Assembly: GCF_001625215.2 (NCBI RefSeq)
Contig: NC_030386.2
Location: 40,146,796 to 40,210,795, forward strand
Direction of reading: 5' to 3'
Origin: Daucus carota subsp. sativus
Taxonomy: Eukaryota > Streptophyta > Magnoliopsida > Apiales > Apiaceae
Length of the DNA: 64,000 nucleotides
Below are positions 47,640 through 58,719 of this stretch, in pieces; position 1 is the first letter of the stretch; the number at the start of each line of letters is the position of its first letter. The notes below the pieces were generated by a model. The model saw only the letters and a list, made by a program, of their open reading frames with translations. It was not told where the DNA came from and did no database searches. A program made the position numbers and the translations under genes.

Positions 47640-50600
47640 TTACTTCAGGGCTGTCTCCTTCATAACATGCTTCCTTACACCATGAAAATGGACCCTTGTA
47701 ATGTAATGTTTCCAATCTATGCAACTTACATCGAACTGAAACTCCTTTCGCTCTTCTTCAGACAAGCACTCCAATAGTTTCTCGACTTTGTTATTATCAA
47801 ACCTGCAATTGAATAGGTGGTGAACTTAAAATATATAATTTCAGTATTGAGAGTTTGTAGCGGATTTAACAGACAGTTACCTTCCATCGAAGGTGGTGTA
47901 GGGTTGGTATAGATTAGCCATGTACTTAAAATGTTCTATTGATTTTCTTCGGATAAGTTCCTGTTTGGGAGAAATCTCATCATTGCTGTTAGTGCTCTTC
48001 ATGCAGGACAACCAATCTTCAATAGAGGTGAAGAGCTTGAATGCTGAAATTTGGATTGGATTTCCCTCGCGATCAAAGCAGGGACTAATGCAGAAATGCT
48101 GATAGGCCAGGTCCACCAAATCCCGCATAATCAAAGGATTTGCAACAGATGAAGTAATTTGGTAGACATGATCATTAGAATTGCTGTCTTCTAGTTTACT
48201 TTCTTTGCCACCATGTTTTGCTATGGTGGCTAATATTGAATTTACAACGATGTCAGCCGGTACCTGTACATCGTGTTGAATGTAAGGAATACATTTTGCT
48301 ATTCATATTTGCAGATTTTCAAGTTTGATTGGCGTTTCATATGTCAGGCTGTTTACAATTTATTTCTAGTTCACGAAATTATTTCAATTGTCACGAGTAG
48401 AAGAAATTTTAAATTTTACCACATCTAGAGCCATATTGGGATTTACAAAGAAACCAGGGAGCTTCCCTTTGCCATACAAGAGGATAATTGGATCCATCAT
48501 CCTGTGCAGAAAAAAAATCAAAGTTGTTAAAAGCTTTCAAGCAAACTAAAGTGTCAATAATCTTATTTAATTTGATTTCTAATTAGTGTTAACATAAACT
48601 TTTATGTGTTGCATTTTTGTTAGTATGCGCCATGTTTAGAAACTAGAGGTTTGAGAAAAAAAATTAAAGATTGAATCAAACTAGAGGTTTGAATAAATGA
48701 AATATTAGTGTTTAATAGTTAGTAGATTGAAATAGAGTACTAAATCCACTAATTTTGAAAAACCTGCTTGAAGGAGTTTTAAAAATTAGAGAATTGTCTC
48801 GTTTACAAATAACTAACTATCGTTTAACGGATCAAGGGTCAGGAGTTAATAGATGGGCGAAAAATGATATTTCAATATAGCTTACCTGTTACCTTCTATC
48901 CAACCAGGAATTGGTTCTTTTAAGGTGCTTTCAATAATACTAGGCCGAATTATGATCACAGGTAGTTCTCCTTTTGTATCTTCGACTACCATTTCGCCCA
49001 TTGCTTTGGTAAACGAATACGTGTTCTGCCACCCATAGTTCCGTGCCCTGCTCCACCCAGGCATTCTCAAGTACTATGAATAATTATATTATCAACTAAT
49101 AAAAACAAGATCGAGTAAGACAGACTTGATTACCTACTCATACCCAAATCCTTGAGATTTTGATCTATTTCATTTTCCTTAAAAGATTCAAGCATTTCTG
49201 ATGCAAGCTTTATTTCAGTTTCAATATCCAAGCCATGGACATGTTTATATAGTGTTTCATTCATACCAGCACTGTTTGCTACATAATGCCCCTTACCGAA
49301 TGATTCTTCAATGATCTTTCCTTCTATTTGTCTAGAAGCATAAGCTGTAGTGAAAAAAGATTAACTAATTACAGCTTAAGTCTAATTATCTGTTAATGAT
49401 AATTAGCAGATATGGTACTGGTTGATTACCTGTTGACACATGCACATATAACTTGAGCTTTTCACACTTCTTAGCAAAATTTATGATCCGCGCAGCTCCT
49501 TTTGTGTTAATATCTAGAGCAACATCGAACCTGTCAGAAATAAGGCTGTCAGACGGACAAAACATGTACAAAGTAGAATACATGTATCAAAAGCAGGCCT
49601 AGCTATGTACCTTTCGTCGAATGTTGTAGTGGCTGCAGAATTGATGATCACATCCACTTCTCCTGCTACAAGATTAGCAACATCTTCCTCAATGCCTATA
49701 TTCATTTCACACATATTTCCAGCCACAGGAACCAGCTTGCTCGAAATAAAACTCTCAAATAACGCTCCATGCTTCTCTCTTAAACACTTGAAGAGCTCTG
49801 TATTTATAATCTGAGACAGGCAATATGCAAAAGTACACTACAATCTTTAAATTCTGCGTGCATGATGCATGGAAATTAAAATTTGGGAACAAAGGCTTTA
49901 TTTATCAACATACCTCATTCATTAATCTTTCCATTGCAGCCTCCTTATCCTTGGCTTTAATCAGCAGAAATATCTTATCCACCTCTGGCATGGTCCTCAG
50001 AATCTTCTCTACAAGAACTATATATATACATGTGGAACCCAAATTTTCTCTTAAAAAAGAACTGTACAGTGCCATGCACCGAGGAATTTAAAATAAATTT
50101 TGTACACACTCCATCTCAAAATAATAGTCTTGTTTGATTTGATTTGATCAGTTTGATCAAATATCGACCCACAATTACACGTATTGTATAATTCAGAAAC
50201 TTTTAAAAACTATATGATTAGAAAGCATATTTGATCTACTTTAACATGTATTTCTCAGTTTTAAAAATTATAGAAGAATTTTTTTTTATATAGGGTCAAA
50301 ATTTGGTTAATTTGATTATTGAAAAGTTAAACAAGACTATTATTTCAAGACGGTGAGAGTGTATGGAAGTAACAGAATGTACCTTTTGCTAAAAATCCAG
50401 TTGCACCAGTAACAAGAAGCTTCTTTCCACTAAAATACTCGACTATTCCAAGCCCTTCATGCACTTTTGGACTTAGCTGACTCTTAGTAATCGATACCGA
50501 GTTCTTTTCAGGCATACCACCATTTTTCCGATTATTTGCTGACCAATGTGGAGCAGAGGAAAAGTTTTTGGAGATTTGATCAACACAGAAGAACATATTA

Positions 50601-50713
50601 GTACTACTGCTCGTCTTTCTCAATAGTTTTGGAGTAGAAGCTCTGTTTATGCTTAGGCTTGGTCTACTGGAAATTATAGGAAAGAGATTTAATGAAACAA
50701 CACTCATGATCAT
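47640..50713 (-). CDS. Fatty acyl-CoA/ACP reductase, plastid type (FAR6/FAR2-like), copy B
   Basis: Nine exons: 50713..50383, 50017..49914, 49810..49611, 49530..49430, 49344..49134, 49047..48886, 48501..48420, 48263..47881 and 47802..47640. Each has the same length as in copy A, giving 578 residues and a TAA stop. The transit-peptide-like N-terminus, GATGF (103-107), YSFTK (326-330) and the C-terminal reductase domain are present. It differs from A mainly in the exon-8 block [18 protein letters not shown], which resembles copy C instead. Introns are shorter than in A, and this copy gives the empty sites for three insertions in A. A TATA box (50769-50780) lies about 55 bp upstream of the start. 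ATG 50707 is an alternative start. Product and role as for A; substrate chain length cannot be read from sequence. Confidence 0.92.
48627..48822. mobile_element. hAT-like MITE remnant in intron 6 of FAR copy B
   Basis: Matches the element at 43791-44039 in copy A but has lost its right part. The shared position shows that the insertion came before the split of A and B. Confidence 0.55.
50106..50362. mobile_element. Stowaway-like MITE in intron 1 of FAR copy B
   Basis: CTCAAAATAATAGTCTTGTT at the left pairs with AACAAGACTATTATTTCAAG at the right. The outer ends are degenerate (ACTCCATC and GAGAGT). The target duplication is unclear. Confidence 0.6.
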
Positions 50714-50768
50714 TTTTCTTTCAACTCAAAATCCTACTGCAGATGCTTTTAAGTTTTATCTACTGGTC

Positions 50769-50780
50769 TATATATATATA
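50769..50780 (-). promoter_or_regulatory. TATA box of FAR copy B
   Basis: TATATATATATA about 55 bp upstream of the first ATG, at the same place as the element of copy A. Confidence 0.5.
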
Positions 50781-51252
50781 GTGATTCAACTAGTTGCATT
50801 TTCATCGTCTATGCGTCTTAATTAATTGCATACCAGAGTTCGTTGTGTATTTATAATTAGTTGCATACCAAACTTCATCGGATTAAACTTTTTCATGTAA
50901 GAGCAATTTGTTTTGTACGATATTCTTTGATAACTGAATAGTACCTAAAACTTATGTCCAATCTCCATCCCATCATCCCATTATATAAATAAGGTGGGTT
51001 GTATCAGATAAATAAGGTGGGCTGAGATATGGATGCATTTTTGAATTATTTAATAATCAGAAAATACATGCTTAGAAGTTAGAAACTTAGAATGGCTTTT
51101 AGGATCGCGTTCTATTTATTTTTAATAAAAGAAAAATATCTAAAAAATATATATATTTCCTTAAGTGTGTAATCTGACTCATGTTACATTTCTTGTGGAA
51201 AATGAAAATTCCTGCTTAATTTTCTCGACTACAAGATTGTCCGGTTACTTTT

Positions 51253-51970
51253 CAGGTATACCACCATTTTTCTGATTATTTGCTGACTAATGAGGAGCAG
51301 AGGAAAAGTTTTTGGAGATTTGATCAACACAGAAGAACATATCAGTACTACTGCTCTTCTTTTTCAATAGTTTTGGAGTAGAAGCTCTATTTATGCTCAG
51401 GATTGGTCTACTGGAAATTATAGGAAAGAGATTTAATGAAACAGTACCCATGATCATTTTTCTTTCAACTCAAAATCCTGCTGCAGTGTGCATTCATCTA
51501 CTGGTCTATTTACATAGCGATTTAACTAGTTGCATAGCAGACTACGTCGTCTACTTGTATAACGTCTTAATTAATTGCATACCAGACTACATCGTCTATT
51601 TGTATAACATCTTAATTAATTGCATACCAGATTTCGTCGTCTATTTATGTAAGGTTTTTAATAGTTGCATACCAGACTTCATCGGACTAGACTCTTCCAT
51701 GTGAGAGTAATTTAGTGTACACCAGTATTCTTTGAGAACTGAATTATACCTGAAACTTACGTCCAATCTCCATCCCATCATATAAATAAGGTGAGCTGTA
51801 TCATATAAATAAAGTTGGCTAAGGTCTGGGGGAGAATTTTGAATTATTTAATAATCAGAAGATATATGCTTAGAAATCTAGAAAACTGTATTGACACATC
51901 TTTGGGATAAATGTTCGGTATAAGTATGTGGATACTCCTTTTAAGATGAATGTTCGATATTAATCATTAG
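51253..51970 (-). pseudogene. Orphan FAR promoter and exon-1 fragment
   Basis: The minus strand from 51451 to about 51253 repeats the first two thirds of FAR exon 1 (transit-peptide part, including RSTNMFFCV-like sequence) and stops abruptly before the Rossmann motif. Upstream to about 51970 it carries the same promoter sequence as copy A, including four minisatellite units. No exon 2 follows; copy B lies directly beyond. It is a partial duplicate that could start transcription but cannot encode a reductase. Confidence 0.8.
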
Positions 51971-53268
51971 ATGATTTCCTCCATTCATTAATAGTGAATC
52001 TTATTTTATATCGGATAATTGCGAACAATTTTGTTTATCTTACTAATCTAGTATGCTGATAAATGTTTTTCTTAACACCTTAAATTAGTCTTCCTGATAG
52101 CTTAACATAATATCATATCACAACTCAAATGTTAAGATTTTTGGAGAACTAGCAAGTTCCCGAAAGAAAAAAAAATCAGAAAATGTCATGCTGATTGGAC
52201 GGAATCATTCTCTCAAGAAAATACGAAGTTATTAGGATTAATAATCAAAACGAAGGAATGATGCCGGTCTCCCTATTCCTATCCAGATTTTCGAGACAAT
52301 AGGAGCATCTACAGATGATTATAGTATGGAGCCTAGGCATCATAATATGGAGTGAATGCATTGAAGGTTTTGTCCTGAACATAACTACTTGAGGGCTGTC
52401 TCCTTCATAACATGCTTCCTTACACCATGAAAATGGACCCTTGTAATGTAATGTTTCCAATCTATGGAACTTACATCGATTTCAAACTCCTTCCGCTCTT
52501 CTTCAGACAAGCACTCCAATAATTTCTCGACTTTGTTATTATCAAATCTGCAATTGAATAGGTGGTGAACTTAAAAATTTATAGTTTCAGTAATGACAGT
52601 TTGTAGGGGATTGAACAGACAGTTACCTTCCATCGAAGAAGGAGTAGGGTTGGTACACATTAGCCATGTACTTAAAATGCTCTATTGATTTTCTTCGAAT
52701 AAGTTCCTGTTTGGGAGAAATCTCATCATTGCTGTTAATGCTCTCCATGTAGGACAACATATCTTCTATAGAAGTAAAGAACTTGAAAGCTGAAATTTGG
52801 ACTGGATTTCCCTCACGATCAAAGCAAGGATTTAAGTTAAAATGCTGATAGACCAGGTCCAGCAGATGTCGAGTTTTCAAAGGATTCGCAACAGATGAAG
52901 TAATATGGTACACATGATCATCACTGGCATTGTTGTTTTCTAGCTTACTTTCTTTGCCACCATGTTTTGCTATGACCGCTAATGTTGAATTTACAACAAT
53001 GTCAGCTGGTACCTGTAGCATATGAATGTTCGAGATGCATTATTACTGCATAATTAAGTTTTAATTATCATTTTATATGTAATTAAGAAATTTTACCACA
53101 TCCAAGGCAATTTCTGGACTGAACAAAAAACCAGGGATTTTCCCCTTTCCATACAAGAGCATAATTGGATCCATCATCCTGTTCACATAATTAATACAAA
53201 GAGTGATGTGAATACATGGGAAAAAATATAATTAAATATATCTTTACCAATTGATATGAGTAAATTTG

Positions 53269-54169
53269 TGATAACGTCAAATCCCGTTCCGGTGCTTCCT
53301 CCGCTGTGTACTGGTGTCTTGCGGTGTAGCTGCTGGACGGGTGTCTGCAAAACAACACCGGAGGGGGGTTTGAGCCCCGCGGCGCCTCCGGCGTGAGAAT
53401 GAGTACAGGCGTCGGAAAATAGATAGACGGGAAATGAGCTATCTATGTGTGGTGGGTGAAGGTGTATGGCTGCTGTGTATGGTGGCTTAGAGTGTGTGAG
53501 AAATATGAGAGTGTGGAGAAGAAGGTCCTTAAGCCTCTCATCCTTGGTCTATTTATAGGCCAAGGATTAGGGTTTAAGGATGTGTACCTTGGATCCTGCT
53601 GTCCATCTGTAGGGCTTGGATGCTTAACACCTGTCCAGGCGTCAGCTAAAGAATAGTATTTTGGAGTGTTATGAGGTTTGTCTTCATAGTGTCAGTAGCT
53701 GGCATTGGGTATTGTCCTTGTCATGTCAGACTGCAACTTATTCAGGTGTCGGCTTGGACTCTTGTGTCCCGGTCCGGGGGAAGGATGGATAGGTTGCGTC
53801 TGGGTCCGGGATCATCTCCGGGGTCCGAGATCATATCCAAGGTCCGGGATCGTCTCCTGGTTCTGAGATCATCTCCTGGGTCCGGGACCATATCCGGGTC
53901 ATATCGTGCTCGGGTCCGGATTAAGCCAATCCAGAGTCCGGGTTAAGCCAATCCTTTTCATGTTAGAATGTGGCTTGTTCAGGTGTCGGCTTGGACTCTT
54001 GTGTCCCGGTCCGGGAGAAGAGTGGATAGGTTGTGTTTGGGTCCGGGACCATCTCCTGGGTCCGGGATCGTCTCCTGGGTCCGGGATCATCTCCGGGTCA
54101 TATCGTGTTCGGATCCGGATTAAGCCAATCCAGGGTCCAGATTAAGCCAATCCGGGTTATACCCTATCA
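53269..54169 (-). repeat. 3' LTR (complete)
   Basis: Begins TGATAACGTC and ends CCCTATCA on the plus strand. The outer part is GC-rich, and the inner part holds many GGTCCGGGATCATCTCC repeats. Confidence 0.9.
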
Positions 54170-54187
54170 TTTGCCCCCCACTCCCTT
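54170..54187 (-). other. Polypurine tract
   Basis: On the minus strand AAGGGAGTGGGGGGCAAA abuts the start of the 3' LTR, as expected for plus-strand priming. Confidence 0.75.
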
Positions 54188-54659
54188 ATACAGATTTTCT
54201 GTGTGAGGGAGTTGAGTGTATTGTCCGGTGCGGGCTGATTGCGGAGAAGGTGGAGTTTTTCATTTGCCCCCCTGTCCGGGCTAACCTGGACAAGGTGGAA
54301 TTTTTGCTTTTGCGCCTCTATCCCGGTTAATCTGGTATTAGGCGAAGAATCCTGCTTTTGCTCCTCTGCCCGGGTTGACCCGGACTAGGTGTGAAATCTT
54401 GCTCACCTATCCAGGTGGATCCAGACATGGTGTGAAATTTTGCTTTTGCCCCCCTGTCCGGACCGATCTGGACGAAGTGGTGGGATTCTGCTTTTTGCCC
54501 CCCGTCTGGGTTGATCAGGGTAGGATGTGAGATTTTGCTTTTTGTCCCTCGGCCTGGGTTGATCCGGACAAGAGGTGAGTCTGGTTAGATTGCTCGGCAT
54601 GAGTCCGGACGGGATTGCTCCACATGTGTCCGGACGGGATTGCTTGACATGAGTCCGGG

Positions 54660-56290
54660 TGATTGCTTTTTTTTTTTTTTTTTTGCCTTAGAAAAATTTT
54701 TCCAAGTAAGATAACTCATGATTGAACCGGGGTACTCAAAATTGAACCGGGGTAGCTTTTTGTTTGTTTGCCTTAGAAAAATTTTTCCAAGTAAGATAGC
54801 TCACGATTGAACCGGGGTACTCGGGTTCTCAAAATTGAACCGGGGTAGCTTTTGCTTTTTGCCTTGGAAAATTTTTCCAAGTAAGAGATAGATCATGATT
54901 GAACCCGGGTAGCTTTTTGTTTGTTTGCCTTGGAAAATAATTTTTCCAAGTAAGAGATATGTCATAACTGGACCGGGGTAGCTTTTTGTTTGTTTGTCTT
55001 AGAAAATAATTTTTCCAAGTAAGAGATATGTCATAACTGGACCGGGGTAGCTTTTTGTTTGTTTGCCTTAGAAAAATTTTTCCAAGTAAGATAGCTCATG
55101 ATTGAACCGGGGTACTCGGGTTCTCAAAATTGAACCGGGGTAGTTTTTGATTTTTGCCTTGTAAAATTTTTCCAAGTAAGAGATAGATCATGATTGAACC
55201 CGGGTAGCTTTTTGTTTGTTTGCCTTGGAAAATAATTTTTCCAAGTAAGAGATAGATCATGATTGAACCCGGGTAGCTTTTTGTTTGTTTGCCTTGGAAA
55301 ATAATTTTTCCAAGTAAGAGATAGATCATGATTGAACCCGGGTAGCTTTTTGTTTGTTTGCCTTGAAAATAATTTTTCCAAGTAAGAGATATGTCATAAC
55401 TGGACCGGGGTAGCTTTTTGTTTGTTTGCCTTAGAAATTTTTTCCCATGTAAGATAGCTCACGATTGAACCGGGGTACTCGGGTTCTCAAAATTGAACCG
55501 GGGTAGCTTTTGCTTTTTGCCTTGGAAAATTTTTCCAAGTAAGAGATAGATCATGATTGAACCCGGGTAGCTTTTTGTTTGTTTGCCTTGGAAAATAATT
55601 TTTCCAAGTAAGAGATAGATCATGATTGAACCCGGATAGCTTTTTGTTTGTTTGCCTTGGAAAATAATTTTTCCAAGTAAGAGATAGATCATGATTGAAC
55701 CCGGGTAGCTTTTTATTTGTTTGCCTTGGAAAATAATTTTTCCAAGTAAGAGATAGATCATGATTGAACCCGGGTAGCTTTTTGTTTGTTTGCCTTGGAA
55801 AATAATTTTTCCAAGTAAGAGATAGATCATGATTGAACCCGGGTAGCTTTTTGTTTGTTTGCCTTGGAAAATAATTTTTCCAAGTAAGAGATAGATCATG
55901 ATTGAACCCGGGTAGCTTTTTGTTTGTTTGTCTTAGAAAATTTTTTCCAAGTAAGATAGCTCATGATTGAACCGGGGTACTCGGGTTCTCAAAATTGAAC
56001 CGGGGTAGCTTTTGCTTTTTGCCTTGGAAAATTTTTTCAAGTAAGAGATAGATCATGATTGAACCCGGGTAGCTTTTTGTTTGTTTGTCTTAGAAAATTT
56101 TTTCCAAGTAAGATAGCTCATGATTGAACCGGGGTACTCGGGTTCTCAAAATTGAACCGGGGTAGCTTTTGCTTTTTGCCTTGGAAAATTTTTCCAAGTA
56201 AGAGATAGCTCATGATTGAACCCGGGTAGCTTTTGCTTGTTTGCCTTGGAAAAAAAAAAATCCAAGTAAGAGATAGATCATGATTGAAGC
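54660..56290. repeat. About 69-bp tandem array inside the retrotransposon
   Basis: Some two dozen degenerate units built from CCTTGGAAAATAATTTTTCC, AAGTAAGAGATAGATCATGA, TTGAACC-GGGTAGC and TTTTTGTTTGTTTG. Units of 69 bp are a multiple of three, so frames stay open across units: minus strand 55899..55459 repeats MIYLLLGKIIFQGKQTKSYP with a GS ending. Each unit also holds the palindrome GGAAAATAATTTTTCC. Shorter units near 54900-55080 and 55930-56230 carry a variant block (GGGGTACTCGGGTTCTC). I take the open frames to be a consequence of the period, not proof of a protein. Confidence 0.9.
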
Positions 56291-56438
56291 GGGACTTGCT
56301 CATAAGCCTTTATTCTTCTAGCTGGATCCTTCTTTCAATTTTCTGCTCTAGCTTTTCTCCTTCTTCCCTCCGGATGTGTTCTGTTTTTTCTTTTTTTTTT
56401 TTGGCCAAGATCTTTCGCCTTGTGGCATCACTTTTTCT

Positions 56439-56824
56439 CTACTTCTTTTTCCTTACTTTGTCACCAATCCGGTCAAAAACGGAACCCCGGGATTGGCGGG
56501 AATTTTCAAAGTCTTCAAAATCAGCAATCAACCCGGGTCCTTTGAGGTTCTCGGCTCGTTGTTCCTGGTATAACCGGATGGCTTCGGCCAACTCTATGTT
56601 GGTTAGATATGTAACATGGTCTGCGGTCATCGGGACATCGATGCACTTAACTGGTTCATTTCAATTGTGACTCGGGCATCGTCTAGGTTGATCCGGGTCT
56701 CTTCTGGATTGATCCCGGTCAAGAGTGGTTTAGAGATGAGATCCTGATGTGGATTGTCCTGGTCCACCGGGTTGAACTGCTAGGATCGGGTTGATTGGGT
56801 TTGGGTTTTTCCACCTCTTGTCAT
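56439..56824 (-). pseudogene. gag-like remnant of the retrotransposon
   Basis: A frame from the ATG at 56824 starts MTRGGKTQTQSTRS and is stopped after 14 codons. A second open piece, 56630..56439 in another frame, reads VTYLTNIELAEAIRLYQEQ and continues to DRIGDKVRKKK. A short N-terminus followed by an acidic/basic helix segment resembles the start of plant Ty3-type gag proteins. No zinc knuckle is visible. It is interrupted by a stop and a frame change. Confidence 0.5.
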
Positions 56825-57220
56825 GATTATAGTGAATGATTTAAACAAGAACTACCCAGGGAGTATGCTTGCTTTTTGGTGAAAGTGTATGTGTGCATTA
56901 TAGACAATAGTGGAATGATAGAAATAGTGTAGGCAGATAGTCAACTTACTACTTCAAGAAATGCTAGAAATAGTTAAATGACAAAGGTGTAAGGGACTAC
57001 AGGACAAGGTGTCTTGATGTACTACAGACAAAGTTAGGGTGCTTCTAGACAGGGTTTGCTAACATGCACACAACAAAGAGAATCATGGCTGAGAGGGTTT
57101 TGAGAGATTTGAGTGCATTTTGAAGCTTACAGGGTTGAATCGGGACTCCCTTTTCGGGAGTTTGCTGATGAAGATGAGTCCAGTGGCACCGTGACCACAG
57201 GACGGAGAATACAACCTCCC

Positions 57221-57238
57221 CTTCCTTCTAGCGCCAAA
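57221..57238 (-). other. Primer-binding-site-like sequence
   Basis: TTTGGCGCTAGAAGGAAG on the minus strand directly follows the inner end of the 5' LTR. TTTGGCGC is frequent at this place in plant Ty3-type elements. The tRNA is not identified. Confidence 0.55.
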
Positions 57239-58020
57239 TGATAACGTCAAATCCCGTTCCGGTGCTTCCTCCGCTGTGTACTGGTGTCTTGCGGTGTAGC
57301 TGCTGGACGGGTGTCTGCAAAACAACACCGGAGGGGGGTTTGAGCCCCGCGGCGCCTCCGGCGTGAGAATGAGTACAGGCGTCGGAAAATAGATAGACGG
57401 GAAATGAGCTATCTATGTGTGGTGGGTGAAGGTGTATGGCTGCTGTGTATGGTGGCTTAGAGTGTGTGAGAAATATGAGAGTGTGGAGAAGAAGGTCCTT
57501 AAGCCTCTCATCCTTGGTCTATTTATAGGCCAAGGATTAGGGTTTAAGGATGTGTACCTTGGATCCTGCTGTCCATCTGTAGGGCTTGGATGCTTAACAC
57601 CTGTCCAGGCGTCAGCTAAAGAATAGTATTTTGGAGTGTTATGAGGTTTGTCTTCATAGTGTCAGTAGCTGGCATTGGGTATTGTCCTTGTCATGTCAGA
57701 CTGCAACTTATTCAGGTGTCGGCTTGGACTCTTGTGTCCCGGTCCGGGGGAAGGATGGATAGGTTGCGTCTGGGTCCGGGATCATCTCCGGGGTCCGAGA
57801 TCATCTCCAAGGTCCGGGATCGTCTCCTGGTTCTGAGATCATCTCCTGGGTCCGGGACCATATCCGGGTCATATCGTGCTCGGGTCCGGATTAAGCCAAT
57901 CCAGAGTCCGGGTTAAGCCAATCCTTTTCATGTTAGAATGTGGCTTGTTCAGGTGTCGGCTTGGACTCTTGTGTCCCGGTCCGGGAGAAGAGTGGATAGG
58001 TTGTGTTTGGGTCCGGGACC
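57239..58020 (-). repeat. 5' LTR, truncated at its outer end
   Basis: Identical to 53269..54050 apart from the one difference noticed. It breaks off at GGTCCGGGACC and continues straight into FAR exon 3. Confidence 0.92.
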
Positions 58021-58719
58021 AACTTGGCCAAGACAAACCTTTCATATGATGTTCCATGCTTCTCCCTTAGACACTTGAAGAGCTCTGTACCTACAATCTA
58101 TTATAGGTAATATATATAAGTCCCCCACAATCTTCATATTTTCATGCATGCATGTAGAATATTATAAGATAAAAACAAGAAGTTAATGTATTTAGGACAT
58201 ACTTCATTCATTAATCTTTTCATTGCAGCCTCCTCATCCCTGGCTTTGATCAGCAGAAATATCTTATCTACCTCTGGGATGGTCCTCAGAATCTTCTCCA
58301 CAAGAACTATATATATATATATACAGATCAGAGAGTTAAAGCCGAATTTTTAAATAAAACAACTAAACAGTGTACCTTTTGCTAAGAATCCAGTTGCACC
58401 AGTAATAAGAAGCTTCTTGCCACAAAAGAAATCAATAATTCCAATCCCCTCTTGCACTTTCGAAGGTAGCTGGCCATTAAGGGATACCAATCCCTTTTCA
58501 AGGACACCACTATTCTTCCCATTATACGCACACAAATGCAGAGCAGAAGAACCTTTTTCGGAGCTCTGATCAACACGCAAGAACATATTAGCACTGCTCT
58601 TCTTTATTAACAATCTTTGATCAGCGGAAACTCTATTAATGTTCAGTCTTTGTCGACTGGATATCAGAGGAAACAGATTTAAAGAAACAGTTGTCATAAG
58701 TAGCAATACAGATAGAATT

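Larger units (their letters stand above)
53269..58020 (-). mobile_element. LTR retrotransposon without pol, inserted in FAR copy C
   Basis: Complete left LTR 53269..54169 (901 bp, TGATA to TATCA) and right LTR 57239..58020, which stops 119 bp short of full length. A polypurine tract next to the left LTR and a primer-site-like sequence next to the right LTR show that the element lies on the minus strand, with its 5' LTR on the right. The 3.1-kb interior has a gag-like remnant and a long 69-bp tandem array but no protease, reverse transcriptase, RNase H or integrase. It must depend on another element (LARD/TR-GAG-like). Over 782 aligned LTR bases I noticed one difference (53829 versus 57799), so the insertion is young. 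Confidence 0.93.
52385..58697 (-). pseudogene. FAR copy C, split by an LTR retrotransposon and missing exons 4-6
   Basis: Intact exons 1 (58697..58376) and 2 (58306..58203) and the first part of exon 3 (58097..58021) lie right of the retrotransposon. Exons 7 (53178..53097), 8 (53012..52627) and 9 (52547..52385, TAG stop) lie left of it. The rest of exon 3 and exons 4, 5 and 6 are absent, so the catalytic YxxxK segment is gone. The surviving exons keep open frames and splice sites, showing that the loss is recent. Exon 8 is one codon longer than in A and B, as in D. The Rossmann motif GATGF is still present, but no full reductase can be made. Confidence 0.92.

Noticed and set aside
53447-53946. 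69- and 91-codon frames in the left LTR, repeated at 57417-57916
   Set aside because: Identical because the LTRs are identical; no protein features, antisense to the element.
55096-55899. Repeat-encoded peptides inside the retrotransposon
   Set aside because: Open only because the repeat period is a multiple of three; not called as a gene without expression or selection evidence.
54660-56290. Regularly spaced repeats resembling a CRISPR array
   Set aside because: Units are adjacent and degenerate with no unique spacers, and the DNA is plant nuclear.
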